Source: Heliocybe sulcata
Taxonomy: Eukaryota; Basidiomycota; Agaricomycetes; Gloeophyllales; Gloeophyllaceae
Direction: 5' to 3'
DNA length: 64,000 bases
Assembly (NCBI GenBank): GCA_004369045.1
Contig: ML213529.1
Span: 58,131 to 122,130, forward strand
Position numbers and translations under genes: made by a program. The notes beneath the pieces were generated by a model. It worked only from the letters and a program-made list of their open reading frames with translations, had not been told where the DNA came from and searched no databases. Shown in pieces: positions 32,153-43,814 of the stretch (position 1 is the stretch's first letter; each line of letters begins with the position of its first letter).

Positions 32153-33371
32153 ATGTCCGAGCCTGTACCGGAAAGCACACTCCCCTACCCGCCTCTTCAC
32201 CAGGATAAGAAATTTGTTGTCCTTTCAGACTGGTACGTATAATGTTCTCCGGTCGCGAAGCTTTGACACGATCGGTCCACAGGGACGGGACTATAACGAC
32301 CTATGATTCGAATGATTGTATGTTACGCAGAGCCAGGAGATGCTCCGCGAGGTGACAGCTGCGTGATGTAGATATGACGGACAATTTGGGTTTCGGAAAG
32401 GAGAAGCGACGAGACGGTAACACAGAGATTCTCTCCGGACGGATAACCTTCAGGTAGTCTTGACTTGCTAGACAAGTACCATGGGCGCTGATCGTTGTGG
32501 ATTACAGGGATGCATTTCGGGAAATGCTGGAAAGTGTTGTGAAGAATGGGCATACTTTTGAGGAGTGCAAGGAGGTGCTGAAGAAGAGTGCGTTCCTGAC
32601 ATCCTCCTCATCTTCATTCTGTCCTTACAATCAATCAGACATCAAGCTCGATACAGGCTTCAAAGACTTCTACCGCTATTGCAAGGAGAACGATATCCCT
32701 GTCATAATCGTCTCTAGGTAAGTGCTGTCGCCATTCTCCTGCATATTCTATCTGCACTGTGACGCGCACATTCCCTGACTTCGTCTCGTAATCACCGAAG
32801 TACTAACCACAACACAGCGGCATGGCACCCTTAATCCGCGCAGTCCTCTCCAACCTCATCGGAGAGGAAGACGCGAAGGAGATCGAGATCATCTCAAACG
32901 ACGTCGAAGTCAAGTCGGATGGCACTTGGGAGATCAAGTACCGCCACCCAACTAGGTAGGCTTCAGTGGAATGGTATTGGTCCCATGAACAGAAATCTCA
33001 CGAGACTTTGCAGTGGATTCGGGCACGACAAGTCCCAGGCTATCCTTCCATACCGCCGCCTACCCAACCCGCCCACACTGTTTTTCTTCGGTGACGGAGT
33101 CTCAGGTACGTGCCTAGTATTCCTCCCTGTCTAGACTGATCTCATCCTCATTATCCCGTGAACCTCTGCAGACATGTCTGCCGCCAAGCACGCTGACGTG
33201 CTCTTCGTCAAGATTAAGGATAACGGGGAGAACGACCTCGCCGCATATTGCCGCCGTGAAGGCATCCCGCACATCGAGTTTACCGATTTTAGCCGCGCTC
33301 TTGGCGTTGTGCGGAGCGTCCTTAATGGTGAGCGCAGCGTGAAGGAGGTGCTGGAGTCTGGCAAGGCGTGA
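32153..33371 (+). CDS. Pyp1-like HAD polyol phosphatase
   Basis: Eight exons with phases that all agree (32153-32232, 32283-32317, 32372-32453, 32508-32587, 32639-32717, 32818-32955, 33014-33105, 33172-33371) give 261 residues. The start has a CCACCATG context. HAD motifs: LSDWDGTIT (motif I, both Asp present), VIIVSSGM (motif II), and LFFFGDGVSDMSAAKHAD (motif IV acids). Other family marks are YMTDNLGFGKEKR and SGFGHDKS. The closest known protein is yeast YNL010W/Pyp1, which removes phosphate from polyol phosphates made as metabolic by-products. The MtnX/phosphoserine-phosphatase branch of HAD is the wider group. All key residues are present and the gene looks functional. It follows the glycine-rich gene by about 200 bp. 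Confidence 0.88.
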
Positions 33372-33767
33372 ATGTAGACGGAAATAAACTACAGCGAGCA
33401 CTACGGGATAGAAGTTAGAATACCAAAAGGACGTTGCAATCTTGTAGACTTGGTTACATTCACCAATTTGATACTCGCCATAAGTTCGCCTTCCCGCCAC
33501 CTCACGATGTATGACACACCCTACCTTTATACGCTGATAGCCTTCGCAGCCACCACTTTGGTCACGACCGCAAGCACAGGCTCAGAAAGCCGGTGGGCGA
33601 GTGCAGCACATTCTGGTGAGACTACCTGGCGGTCGTAGCATCGGGCCTTCAGGCATGGTTCCGCATAAGCCTATATTTTCATGGTAAAGGCAGCCATGCA
33701 TAACAACGTATAACGGAACAGATACGGCATAAGCAACGACACTGCACTTCCTCAAAGTCCGACAAGT

Positions 33768-34355
33768 TCATGCAATGAGCGTAGACGCGGTAGCAGAGTC
33801 GTACTTGAATGTCGGGGGAATCTGCTGCTTGGTCTTGTAGTAGCGGGCAAGACGATGGATACGGGACTCGATGAGGATAAGGCGGAACTTGCCGTCCTTA
33901 TCCTTGCGGTTAGTCTCGAGATGCTTGCGGACGGCGACGGCCTTCTTGACCAAGTGCCAGAGATCCTCAGGGATCGCGGGGGCGAGACCTGACAGAATCA
34001 CAAGTTATTTAAGGGGAGATATGCATCTCTTACAATCATACCACGCACCTTGGGTCTTCAGGATACGCAGAATCTTGTTACCGGTCACGAAGCGGACCTG
34101 GGGGATCCCATGCGAGTCACGGAGGGTTACACCGATCTGGGAGGGCGTCAGACCCTTCCTCGCAAGCTTGATGATGTGCTCGACAACGTCCTCGGGGGTG
34201 GTCTTGAGCCACGAGGGAGGGGCGCGGCGGTAGGGAAGCGCGGAGGACGCTGGTCATACATCGAGCATCCGTCAGCACATCGTTCGATGAACCTCCGAAT
34301 CTCTGGTGAATCTAAACATACAAATGCCCTTTCCGGGAGCGTGCATACGACCCAT
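33768..34355 (-). CDS. RPS13: 40S ribosomal protein S13 (uS15)
   Basis: Three exons (34355-34322, 34249-34049, 33988-33768) give exactly 151 residues, the length of eukaryotic S13. The protein starts [12 protein letters not shown], then [57 protein letters not shown], and ends [30 protein letters not shown]. It is a core protein of the small ribosomal subunit that contacts 18S rRNA near the subunit bridge. The gene is divergent from RPS6 on the other side of a 366-bp gap. A further 48-nt intron (34410-34363) is visible in the 5' leader, just before the start codon. Confidence 0.96.
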
Positions 34356-34721
34356 GGCGGCTCTGGGGATGGTCAGCCACAACGACAGCGACAATAAGGC
34401 AAAAACTTACAGCTTTTTGAGTGGCGGGGAGTCTCGAGGAGTAGCGAGCCTGTAGGGAACGACGAGCAAGATCAATGCAGTCGAGGTGCGGACCCGCGCG
34501 AAAGACGTGAGAATGTGGCCGTATGACTGTACAGTCAGTGGCTGATTAGGTAATGAGCCATAGGCGCGTTGTACTCGCACTGACAGTCCCCGCCGTAGGC
34601 GACAAAACTCGCAAGACTCTCGACGCTGCCGACGACGGTGACAAGGCCGGGCCAATCCTCTCAAGTTCGTGTTCATAGTCCTCTACCAGTCGCGCTGTGG
34701 GACTAAGTTACTCCCGTTAGC
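34356..34721. promoter_or_regulatory. Shared divergent promoter and leaders of RPS13 and RPS6
   Basis: Only 366 bp separate the two start codons, so both ribosomal-protein genes must be driven from this stretch. On minus it includes a leader intron of RPS13 (34410-34363, GTAAGT to CCCCAG). Pyrimidine-rich runs, typical of fungal ribosomal-protein leaders, lie near both ends. Open frames here are chance. Confidence 0.65.
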
Positions 34722-35647
34722 ATGAAACTTAACATCGCCAGTGAGTAGCGAAGTTGCCTCGGCCGGCGGCGGGACTGATGGGCATGTATAGACCCTGCCA
34801 CTGGACAGCAGAAGCTTCTCGACCTTGACGAGGAGAAGCGCTTGTACGATTACTTTTCTAACGACCTTGGTATATGAGAATGATCTGACCTGCTTAATAC
34901 GCAGCCGTATCTTCTATGACAAGAAAATCTCCAACGAGGTCCCGGCCGACTCTGTCGGGGATGAGTGGAAGGGTTACATGTTCCGCATCACGGGGGGCAA
35001 CGATAAACAAGGCTTCCCCATGAAGCAGGGTGTTCTGCTCCCTCACCGTGTACGCCTTCTCCTCTCTGACGGCCACTCCTGCTACCGCCCTCGCCGCACC
35101 GGTGAGCGCAAGCGCAAGTCCGTTCGTGGCTGCATCGTTGGCCCCGACATCGCCGTCCTATCCCTGGTTATCATCAAGCAGGGTGAGAACGAGATCCCCG
35201 GCCTCACGGACACTGTCCTCCCCAAGCGCCTTGGGCCCAAGCGGGCGACGAAGATCAGGCGCTTCTTCAACTTGACCAAGGAGGATGATGTCAGGAAGTA
35301 CGTCGTCAGGAGAGAGGTGAAGAGCGCGAAGAAGGAGAATGCCAAGCCCTACACCAAGGCGTACGTACTCACGTCCTTGCCCGTTTTCAGTTTCTTATCA
35401 GTGCACGCAGACCTAAAATTCAGCGGTTAGTCACTCCCCTCCGTCTCCAGCGTCGCCGCCACCTCCGCTCGCTCAAGCGCCGCCGGTTCGACCGCCAGAA
35501 GGAGCAGAAGAGCGAATACGAGTACGTAAAATATCATCATAGCAGCTTTCGGCGACTAATCTCACGTGCAGCGCTGTCATGGCCAAGCGCGTCGCCGAGA
35601 GGAAGGAGAAGGTCGCCGCAGTCAAGGCGAAGAAGCACGCAGCTTAA
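34722..35647 (+). CDS. RPS6: 40S ribosomal protein S6 (eS6)
   Basis: Five exons (34722-34740, 34792-34843, 34905-35360, 35411-35521, 35572-35647) give 237 residues, close to yeast S6 (236). The sequence opens [16 protein letters not shown] and contains [61 protein letters not shown] and [17 protein letters not shown]. In other eukaryotes eS6 is the ribosomal target of the TOR-S6 kinase route through Ser residues near its C-terminus. Here the tail is [15 protein letters not shown] and has no such Ser cluster in the last residues. The first exon is only 19 nt, a usual feature of fungal ribosomal-protein genes. Confidence 0.96.
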
Positions 35648-37439
35648 TTCCCCCTTTGGCTGTCGGTTGTCGCGTATCCTCATGCTGTGCACGTTCCGTA
35701 TGGCCCCCACGTATCAATATGCTTTTCCTACTGTTCCTCTACTTGTTATTGCAAGTATATCACTCTTGTGACGTATGCCAGACCATGCTGAAACTTGAAC
35801 TGGAAGTACGGAGTGTGCGATGGATGAGGCCTGAGTACTGAGTAGCAAGGAGTGAGTGATCGCATTTCCTTATTACCCGTTGATTCGTTATATCATGTAC
35901 AAGCTGGAGGTATATTCGATGATAGCGCGTGACTCTGATATGCCCTCGGGCGAAGCAATGTTTTTTAGCCTTAAGGGTCAGATTGGCGACATTGACTGCG
36001 TGCTCTAACGACCCCCTGGACCGGATCCAGTTCATATTCGAAGCAGTAAGTCAAGGCTATTCGATACGGCCAGCTTAGATCATGCTGAATATGAACGTGG
36101 CTAGTTTGCACGAGGTCCGTGGCTCTGTGGCTCATCACGTGTTGTTACGTGCTGTCACCGCATCGCGCGCGACTGTGTGGCGTGTCACATAGAAGCTCTC
36201 TTTCCCTTACGTGAACTTATACCTCCTGCTTGGCTGATATGTGATGGAATTTGACTTCGACATGTAGCCTTGGAATAGTTTGGCGTTGTCAACGCCGGCA
36301 GCGATGACCACAGATTACACCATATTTTAGGGAATTTGCTCGGAAAATCCTCCAGCACGTGAGCTTCTCACATTTCCTGTTATTATTTCTGCCTAGGTTG
36401 ATCTTATTGGGTGTTACATTGGCTGTTAAAGAACGCACCCTCCCAGTCCAGGAGTATGCAGCTAGGTGTTTGATTGCTGTCAGGGGCCAAGTCCTGTCGT
36501 TAACTTGAGGTGTTCCACAAGCAAAAGGTCTCCGACCAATCGGCCACCAACCTCCTACACCAATCCTCAAGCAATCCTCATCACTTCTTGCGAAACTTCG
36601 CCGTGTATTGAAGGTCTATAATCTTCAGCATATCCTCTTGAATTGCTGATATTGGCCTTCCAGAGACAATGCTCAGGCTCCTTCGACGCAAAAGGATGTG
36701 AATTATGCGCATGTATTCCTGATTCCCTGTGCATAAGTCCTTTCACGCATCTATCAAGTGTGGCGTCTGGAAGAACGGCGCTCAAACCTACCACTCGCTC
36801 ACCTAGCCTCTCCGTTGCATGTTCCTGATCGTCATCTGCTTTAGAGACCGCACTTTACATTCGCGGGTTTCTTGCTGCCCAGGTAAAGACCTGTCAGAAA
36901 GTCAGTTAGGTCATTTTTGTGCACCCCAGCTCCCTGGATGAATAGAAGGAAGAGCTTGACAACCTACGAGACGGACACATGAAAGCTGTATTTCCAACTT
37001 GTTGTATGTCGTTTGTTTCAGGGACTTGAACCAACATTCGCTTGATTTTAATTGAGCTCACTATCCAGCATGTGAGGTTATTCGTGAATGTACCACCACC
37101 TTGCCGGTAAAATGACGACTGCATCGTCGCTTCAACTGAGAACGTCTCTGATAGTCTCCTGGCAGCGACTAACCTGAACTACCGACTGCACAGCTACAGA
37201 AGTACTACTGGAGCGTCAAATGGGATGATGAACGTTAACAGCGAGCTTCCCTGTGGCTGCCAGACTGCGCCAGTAATCTGGGTCCACGGCGAACCCCGAA
37301 TGGTTTCTCTCGATCCGATCTCTGTTCTACCAAAATTCTTGGACCGAGTCACTTCCTGCATTCAAAAGTGGCAGGTTTGCGCTGGGCCGTCCGCCTGCGT
37401 CTCTCTAGGTCTTGTACATATCCTTCTCTGCGGTCCATC
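35648..37439. other. Intergenic, no recognised gene
   Basis: About 1.8 kb without a frame that shows motifs or consistent introns. It should contain the 3' end of RPS6 and the promoter of the arginyl-tRNA synthetase gene. No repeat or RNA gene is seen. Confidence 0.45.
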
Positions 37440-39452
37440 ATGACTTCCGCATCTACCAGCGCACTCCCGAATCTCCCTGGGACCGATCCGACCAGATGCA
37501 TCCTGGATTCCTTCCGCATTGCCATCGCAAAACAAATAGCTGAAGCCTTGCCGCCTCTGACAGTTGAGCAGGTCTACGACGGCGTGGACTATGGAAAGAA
37601 GGGAGAGGATTTCACGGTTGCCATACCGCGATTTAGACTGCCGGGGAAGCCAGATGAGCATGCAAGCAAGGTACTGAACAGCGTGAGTGATCATCCATCC
37701 TGAGTAGTTGCATGGAACCAGTCTCAATTCCACTAACAGTAAATACCTTACAGTTCCGGTCAGACGAATGGGTCCAGTCCGTGAAGCACGACAAGGCGTT
37801 CCTCCACTTCCAAGTCAACACCGCGTCCTTGCTTCGGAAAGTGCTCACGCAGGTCAACGCCCTCACTCATCAAACAGGGACCGGGAGGTCAGAGTATGGA
37901 GAAAATGATTCTGGAAAGGGGAAGAAGATCATCATCGAGTATTCCTCCCCCAATATCGCCAAGTCCTTCCATGTCGGACACCTGCGGTCGACGATTATCG
38001 GCGCGTTTCTCGCCAATCTGTACAAAGCGAGCGGGTGGACAGTCATTTCTATGAACTATCTGGGCGACTGGGGTACGCAGGTGAGTGCCGTTGTCATCAT
38101 GATGCAGCACAGCCGTTCAACTTGCGTAGTTCGGCATGATCGCCGTGGGCTTTGAAAAATACGGCTCGAAAGAGGCTCTCGAGAAGGACGCGATCAAGCA
38201 CCTCTTCGACGTCTACGTGCAGGTGAACAAGGACGCGGAAGCGAACCCGGAGGTGAAGGAGGACGCGGCGCGGTGGTTCAAGCGCATGGAGGACGGCGAC
38301 GAGGAGGCGCTGAAGAACTGGCGGGTCTGGCGCGCTCTGTCGATCAAAAAGTACGAAGAGGAGTACGACCGGCTGAACGTGCACTTTGACGTGTACACGG
38401 GCGAGAGCGAGGTCGGGAAGGAGTGGCAGGATAAGGCCCTCGATCGGCTCAACGAGATGGGGCTGATCAGTGATGCAAATGGGGCGAAGTTGGTTGACTT
38501 GGAGAAGTGGAAGCTGGAGAAGGCCGTCGTGCGGAAGAAGGGTGGGGGCTCTGTCCTTGGTCGAGGGAGTCTGGCTAACTCTGTTTCTAGACGGCACGTC
38601 GATCTACCTCACTCGTGATATTGGTGGCGCGATCGAGCGGTACGAAAAGTACAAGTTTGACAAGATGATCTATGTCGTGTCATCTCAGCAGAACTTGCAC
38701 CTGGCGCAGTTCTTCAAGATTCTCAAGCTCATGGAGTTCCCGTGGGCAGAGAACCTGGAGCACGTCAACTACGGGCTCGTCCAGGGTATGAGTACTCGGA
38801 AGGGCACGGTCGTGTTCTTAGATCAGATCATTAAGGAAGCGGCGGCGGTTATGCACGAGCAGATGCAGAAGAATGAGGAGAAGTATGCGTCAATCGTAGA
38901 CCCTGAAGGGACAAGCCTGGAGATCGGTATTACAGGTGTCAAGGTCCAGGACATGGCTGCTAAGCGGTAAGCCTCCTTGTCGCGCTGTCGTCTTGCTGTC
39001 TCTAACTCCGCCTGCCCAGGATAAACAACTACTCCTTCAGCTGGGACCGCATGAAGTCCTTTGAGGGCGACACGGGCCCCTACCTCCAGTACGCCCACGT
39101 CCGGCTGTCCTCCATCGAGCGTAGAAACCCGCACCTCCTTCCCCTCCCCTCTCCGTCCGAGATCAAAGTGGAACTTCTCGCCGACTCCTCGCACGCGCGC
39201 GACCTCGTGATGCTGATGGGCTCGTATCCGGACGTCGTGAAGTCTGCCTTAAAGACACACGAGCCGAGCAACGTCGTGACGTTTGCGTTCCGGCTGGCGC
39301 ATGCGATTAGCAGCGCATGGGATGTGATGATTGTCAAGGGCGAGGAGGATCTGGAGGTTGCGCGGGCAAGGCTGTGGGTGTATCTGTGCGCGAGGGACGT
39401 GCTGGGTGCCGCGCTTCGGTTGTTGAGTATCCGGCCATTGGAGCGGATGTAG
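37440..39452 (+). CDS. Arginine--tRNA ligase
   Basis: Five exons (37440-37682, 37754-38080, 38130-38541, 38591-38966, 39020-39452) give 596 residues, close to the 607 of yeast Rrs1. It charges tRNA-Arg with arginine. The class I signature reads [19 protein letters not shown] (HIGH equivalent HVGH), and [11 protein letters not shown] follows across an intron. The KMSKS equivalent is [12 protein letters not shown]. The [17 protein letters not shown] and [15 protein letters not shown] blocks are typical. The anticodon-binding helical domain runs from [13 protein letters not shown] to a final LSIRPLERM. The N-terminal additional domain (residues 1-130) is present. No separate mitochondrial form is seen here and no obvious targeting peptide starts the protein. 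The gene is intact. Confidence 0.95.
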
Positions 39453-40133
39453 AGGTGATGTGAAGCTTGAGTATCATAGACGCTTTGTTCAAAAATGTAA
39501 AAAATGTTCTTTGAGTCCCAGCAGATCAGCCACTTGGTCATCAATCTGAAACAGTACATACAAGGCTCTGAATCGAAGCTGTCCTAAGCATGAGCTCCTT
39601 GTCGCGTGTCTTGCACTCGTTCAGACCCTAGCTGATCATGGTCATCTGTGACTGCGAACGCCGGACATAAGTACTCTCATCCAAGTGGCAAACCACCGCT
39701 CTCCGAGATGCCGAAGGCGCAAGCGCTCAGGACCGGAATGTACCGGAATCTGGTGGTAGAGCTGCAAGCGCTCTGTCGCACCGCCAATCACGCATGCGGG
39801 AGCTTGCAGGGTCTTGAGTTGAAGAATGAGGCCGCAGAGCTTGTCGTGACTGCACCGATGCGTGGGCAGCCCTTCGCCATCCAATCCTTTAGACCTGCGG
39901 ATGCCGCACTTCCTGAGGTCCATTAGGGAAGCAAAGAGTTAATGAGATTCGTATGGAAGTTGCATCGAACTCCCCTATAGAGAGTCTCCAATAACGATAC
40001 ACAACGGGAACTCCGAAGCCCAAATAGCCCCGCAAATTCAAGGGGCAATGTCATAAATGAAGGTAACGCATCCTCATTTTCGTCCCTTTCCTGTACTCTC
40101 GTCAGATAATACAACACAGCGACCTATTCAGTC
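39453..40133. other. Intergenic, no recognised gene
   Basis: This 680-bp gap between two convergent genes holds one plus-strand frame (39648-39926, 92 residues) with no motif or homologue I recognise. Nothing else is seen. Confidence 0.4.
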
Positions 40134-43100
40134 TTACCTTGATACCTCGATATTAACTCCAAGGTCTGGCTCTGCATGCTCCCAACCCCAATCTGTCCCA
40201 GGCTCATCTGGCGTGCTCGGCCACAAGGGATTGCCTGGTCGAGGATCGGTTGACCAATAGCCTTCAAGTTGACCGTCACGAACATCCGGAGTGTCGAAGT
40301 AGTACAAGAGATCGTTCTGGAAGCCAGCCGTTGCCATTGCCTGACACCTTTCCTCAGGCGACCGCAGATGGTCGGCGAATGTAATGTGTGAATATCGCTC
40401 GGCTCTGCCGCGTTTGAAGACTGCGGAGCGACCCTCTTCATCAGCTTGGTATGCAAGGCATGCAGCTGGTCCTTACTGAGCATAATGTCCGAGACATGGA
40501 TCTTGTACTGTACTGCATACTCTTCGAGGCGTCCGGCCATATGGAAGATGGTCGGCCATGGATACTCAAACCTTGTATTCAAGCTGGCGCGGTCGGTCCC
40601 CAATTTTACACCAACCTTGGGCGTATCGCCGCAATCCCGCAGGCGAAGCGTGTACCTGGAAGGCTATCAGCGGTGCATCTCAGCCTTGACACGGGCAGAC
40701 CCACCGTGTCAGCCCGCCAGGCAATTCTTCTGCAGTCCAAGGATGGGACGCGGGTTGGTAAACGAGAGGCGCCTTCTGCCGCTTGATCTCCGCTGTGACT
40801 GCCCTGTCGACTCCGAGATCTTGGTCTGCAAGCTCTTGAAGGGTCGTGATCCGCTGGAAAGCAAGCCGTCCTGTCTCCCGGTCACGATGCATATATCCAA
40901 AATCGCCCGGTTCAATGTCGACATCATCATAAATATCCCACATGCTACATATCGACGCCGAGAATGGCTGATATTGCAGGAGCGCCTGGAGGAGAGGATT
41001 GAATTGCACGACGCTCGAAGAGTCTTGAACGGTGTATCGCAGCTGACGGACAGCCTTTATGAGGTGCTGTAGCAGGCCTTGCACGTCTGAAGTCTTGAAT
41101 TGATACCTATAGTTCCAAAGAAGATGAACGAGATGCTTCACAGCACGACTGACGACAGCGCCAGTGGGCCCTGAAGCATCGCATGCATCGGCTTTCTTCG
41201 GTGCCGAAACTCGAAACGAGTCCGTATGGCGTACCGTGCTCGCCGAACACATGACCAGGCTGTGATGCATCTCCGGTCAATGACTGAAGAACAGTCTGTC
41301 AATTTATCAGATCCGGTGAACTGCGTCAGAGGCATGCCTTCGTCAGGAGCTTCACAAAAGAATCCCAGACGATAACTGTCTTGGTCTTCGGGGACGAGTC
41401 AGCGGGGTAGGCCCTTGAGGGAGTCCAGTCGACCAGAACGATGCTATTGCGCGACGTGTGGTAGTTGACTTCGGCTGTCTGCAGAAAATTCAGGAATGTC
41501 TGAACGAAAGCGTTGCACCTGGTGGACTCACGTCGAACAGACAGCCGCCCGAACCGCTCTTCAGAATATACCTTGCCGACTCCTGATCATAGTAACATTA
41601 TGTTTGGAGACAGGTCAGTACAGGTGATCCACAAACCAGTATCTCTGTGAACTATGCAGACTCTCCATCAGGAACGGCTGACGCTCTAAGGATCATGAAG
41701 AACTGACCATGTCGAGTATCTTTAGGGTCGCCTCATACGGCGACTCCTTGCGGCACGTCTCCGCTAAGAATGCTTGAGCAGGACATCCAGGGTCTGCGAT
41801 TGTCTTACAAGTCGCGCATATACCATATCAACGATATACTCACCATGGAAAAGTGCGGTCCACATAGTCCTGCTATGGCTCTCGGAAACTCCAAATATTT
41901 GAAGAAGGTATGGTTCCCTACGGCGAAAAAAGGTGAGTACCCAAAGGCACGGATGATTCACAACTCTGTCACTTGTTCTCCAAGTACCACTTCACTTCGT
42001 CGCGGAACTGTATGGTATCTGTCAGATTGTGATAATGACAGACTTTGACAGACACAGACCATCTCCTCTTGCGTATACACTTTCATCAGAGCCTTACCCG
42101 ATGGTCCCGCACCATGCACATTCACCTCTTCCACTCCGGAAGACAGGTAACGCAATCGTTCAATGTGACTCCACTGGAGCAGTATCAGCATAGCTGTCAA
42201 TCAAGATATCGTCGATACCCCTTGTAAAGCACGCACTGGCACACGGATCACGCCAGTGTCTTCCGCCATCTCTCTCAGATATTGTTTGGCATCATTATAT
42301 ATCTTTGCAGACCCGATGAACAAGAGTTTGACGCCAAATCTTCGTACCTACCCGGAGTTTATGTGTCACGTCGTCGATATCTTGACGGCAGTCGCTTAGC
42401 TCTTTCGCCGTGGGTTTTGATTGGAGGAATTGTACTACAACGTTTCGACCGGTAATCTTCTTCAGGCGTTGCTCGACGCTCAGAAGAGTACTACACATTC
42501 TAGTCAGAGCACGCCTCTGGCTGACCGCCCGGGGCACTTACGACTTGAACTCCTCCAAAATGGATCCCTTCTTTGCGGACGCTGACAGGAGAGTGATGGC
42601 AATAGGATTCAAATTCACGAGCATCTCCAGCATCTCTGTAATGTGTTTCCTGAGACGCGCGCATTCCCCCTTGTTGCCCCTCATTGTCTAGAAGTCGTCA
42701 GTACCTGTGGCGATTGCCGCTGGTCCGACTTACATCGAGCATGTCGAAGATCATAGATGCCGCCGAGAACGCAGTCTTGACGAACGGGACTGGTACGGCA
42801 TCAGACAGATCCTTGAGCCTGCTCAAGACATCCGACGTCGTGGAGATAGCAGCATCCGTCCTTGAGCGGGGCATGCTGTCGTGAGCCGGGCGCCTCGACG
42901 CTAGAGACGTTGTTTGAGCAGCTAGCGCAGCAGACGCCCATTCGTGTTGTTATCCCATAAACAAGCACCCACAACCTGGTCAGGCCGAGAACGGCATCGG
43001 CAACCTTCGTATCTGTGCTCAAGTCAGCCTTGCTATGTACACGGAGACATAAACTGTAATTAGCGCTCACCTTCATTGGACAGGCGCTTGCCATTGACCA

Positions 43101-43330
43101 GCAAATAAGGCGTGAGTCTCTGGAGTGAGTACCCTGGTATATCGAGCAACAGACAAGTCCAGAAGAGTCGGCTGTCCGTATGCGTCTCCGTGATATTTAA
43201 TGCAGGCTTTGCTATTCCATCTTCCTCCAGAGAGAATGTTATCGACGCTCTTTGCAAGGCCAGGATCACTCGACGCAGAAATCGGTTGCACGGGCACAGC
43301 AGACCATCTAACCAGGTATGCGGGTCGCAT
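40134..43330 (-). CDS. Large unrecognised multi-exon protein with HeLo/MLKL-like helical N-terminal region
   Basis: Many coding-like segments on minus follow one another with GT-AG introns; the stop is at 40134. An early segment (43270-43066) reads RRVILALQRASITFSLEEDG. Exons at about 42890-42345 give a helical region (SRLKDLSDAVPVPFVKTAF, MIFDML, RLRKHITEMLEMLVNLNPIA, SVEQRLKKITGRN, KPTAKELSDCRQDIDDVTHKLR). That layout resembles the helical N-terminal domain of basidiomycete NLR-like and kinase-like cell-death proteins. Near 42090 a GAGPSGKA string recalls a P-loop, without the Ser/Thr. The C-terminal half (GNHTFFKYLEFPRAIAGLCGPH, ESARYILKSGSGGCLFDTAEVNYH, SIVLVDWTPSRAYPAD, YYFDTPDVRDGQLEGYW) looks conserved but I cannot name it. 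The start is unknown and exon limits are approximate. Confidence 0.45.
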
Positions 43331-43814
43331 TATCCACAACCAGCAAATATCGCTCCCAAGGGCCAGTGGCGCTCGCAAACGGCCGAGCCTTCCAAACTAG
43401 GACGTTACTTTGTACTCTGCACGTCAAGTATGCGTGTGCGCCTCAAGGTATCCAAACCCTGCTCACTCTCCTGCACCCACCAGTCCTCGTCAATCTCGTT
43501 TATTGGTCGTAAATCCCCAGGGATGTATGGTGTCGCAAAGGTACGTACACGGCTCATAAATAAAAGGGGAGGGGTCGTGAAGCAATGAGGGTATAGCGGT
43601 ATGGGGTATGGCGCGTGAGGTGGGCGAGAAATCTAAGTGAGGAATGCAGCGGGAGGGGCAATGCTAAGGTTACAAAAGCGGGTAAGATGACGCGGCATAC
43701 TCCAGGAAGGAAAAGGAATACAGCAAATGGGAGGATGGGTGCCGAGGTACGTCGAATACTTACAACTAACCATACATAATAAATACTCAATGAACGCCAG
43801 CGCAGATGGCTACA

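Noticed and set aside
39648-39926. 92-residue plus-strand frame
   Set aside because: It is open on both strands, has no motif and no supporting introns.
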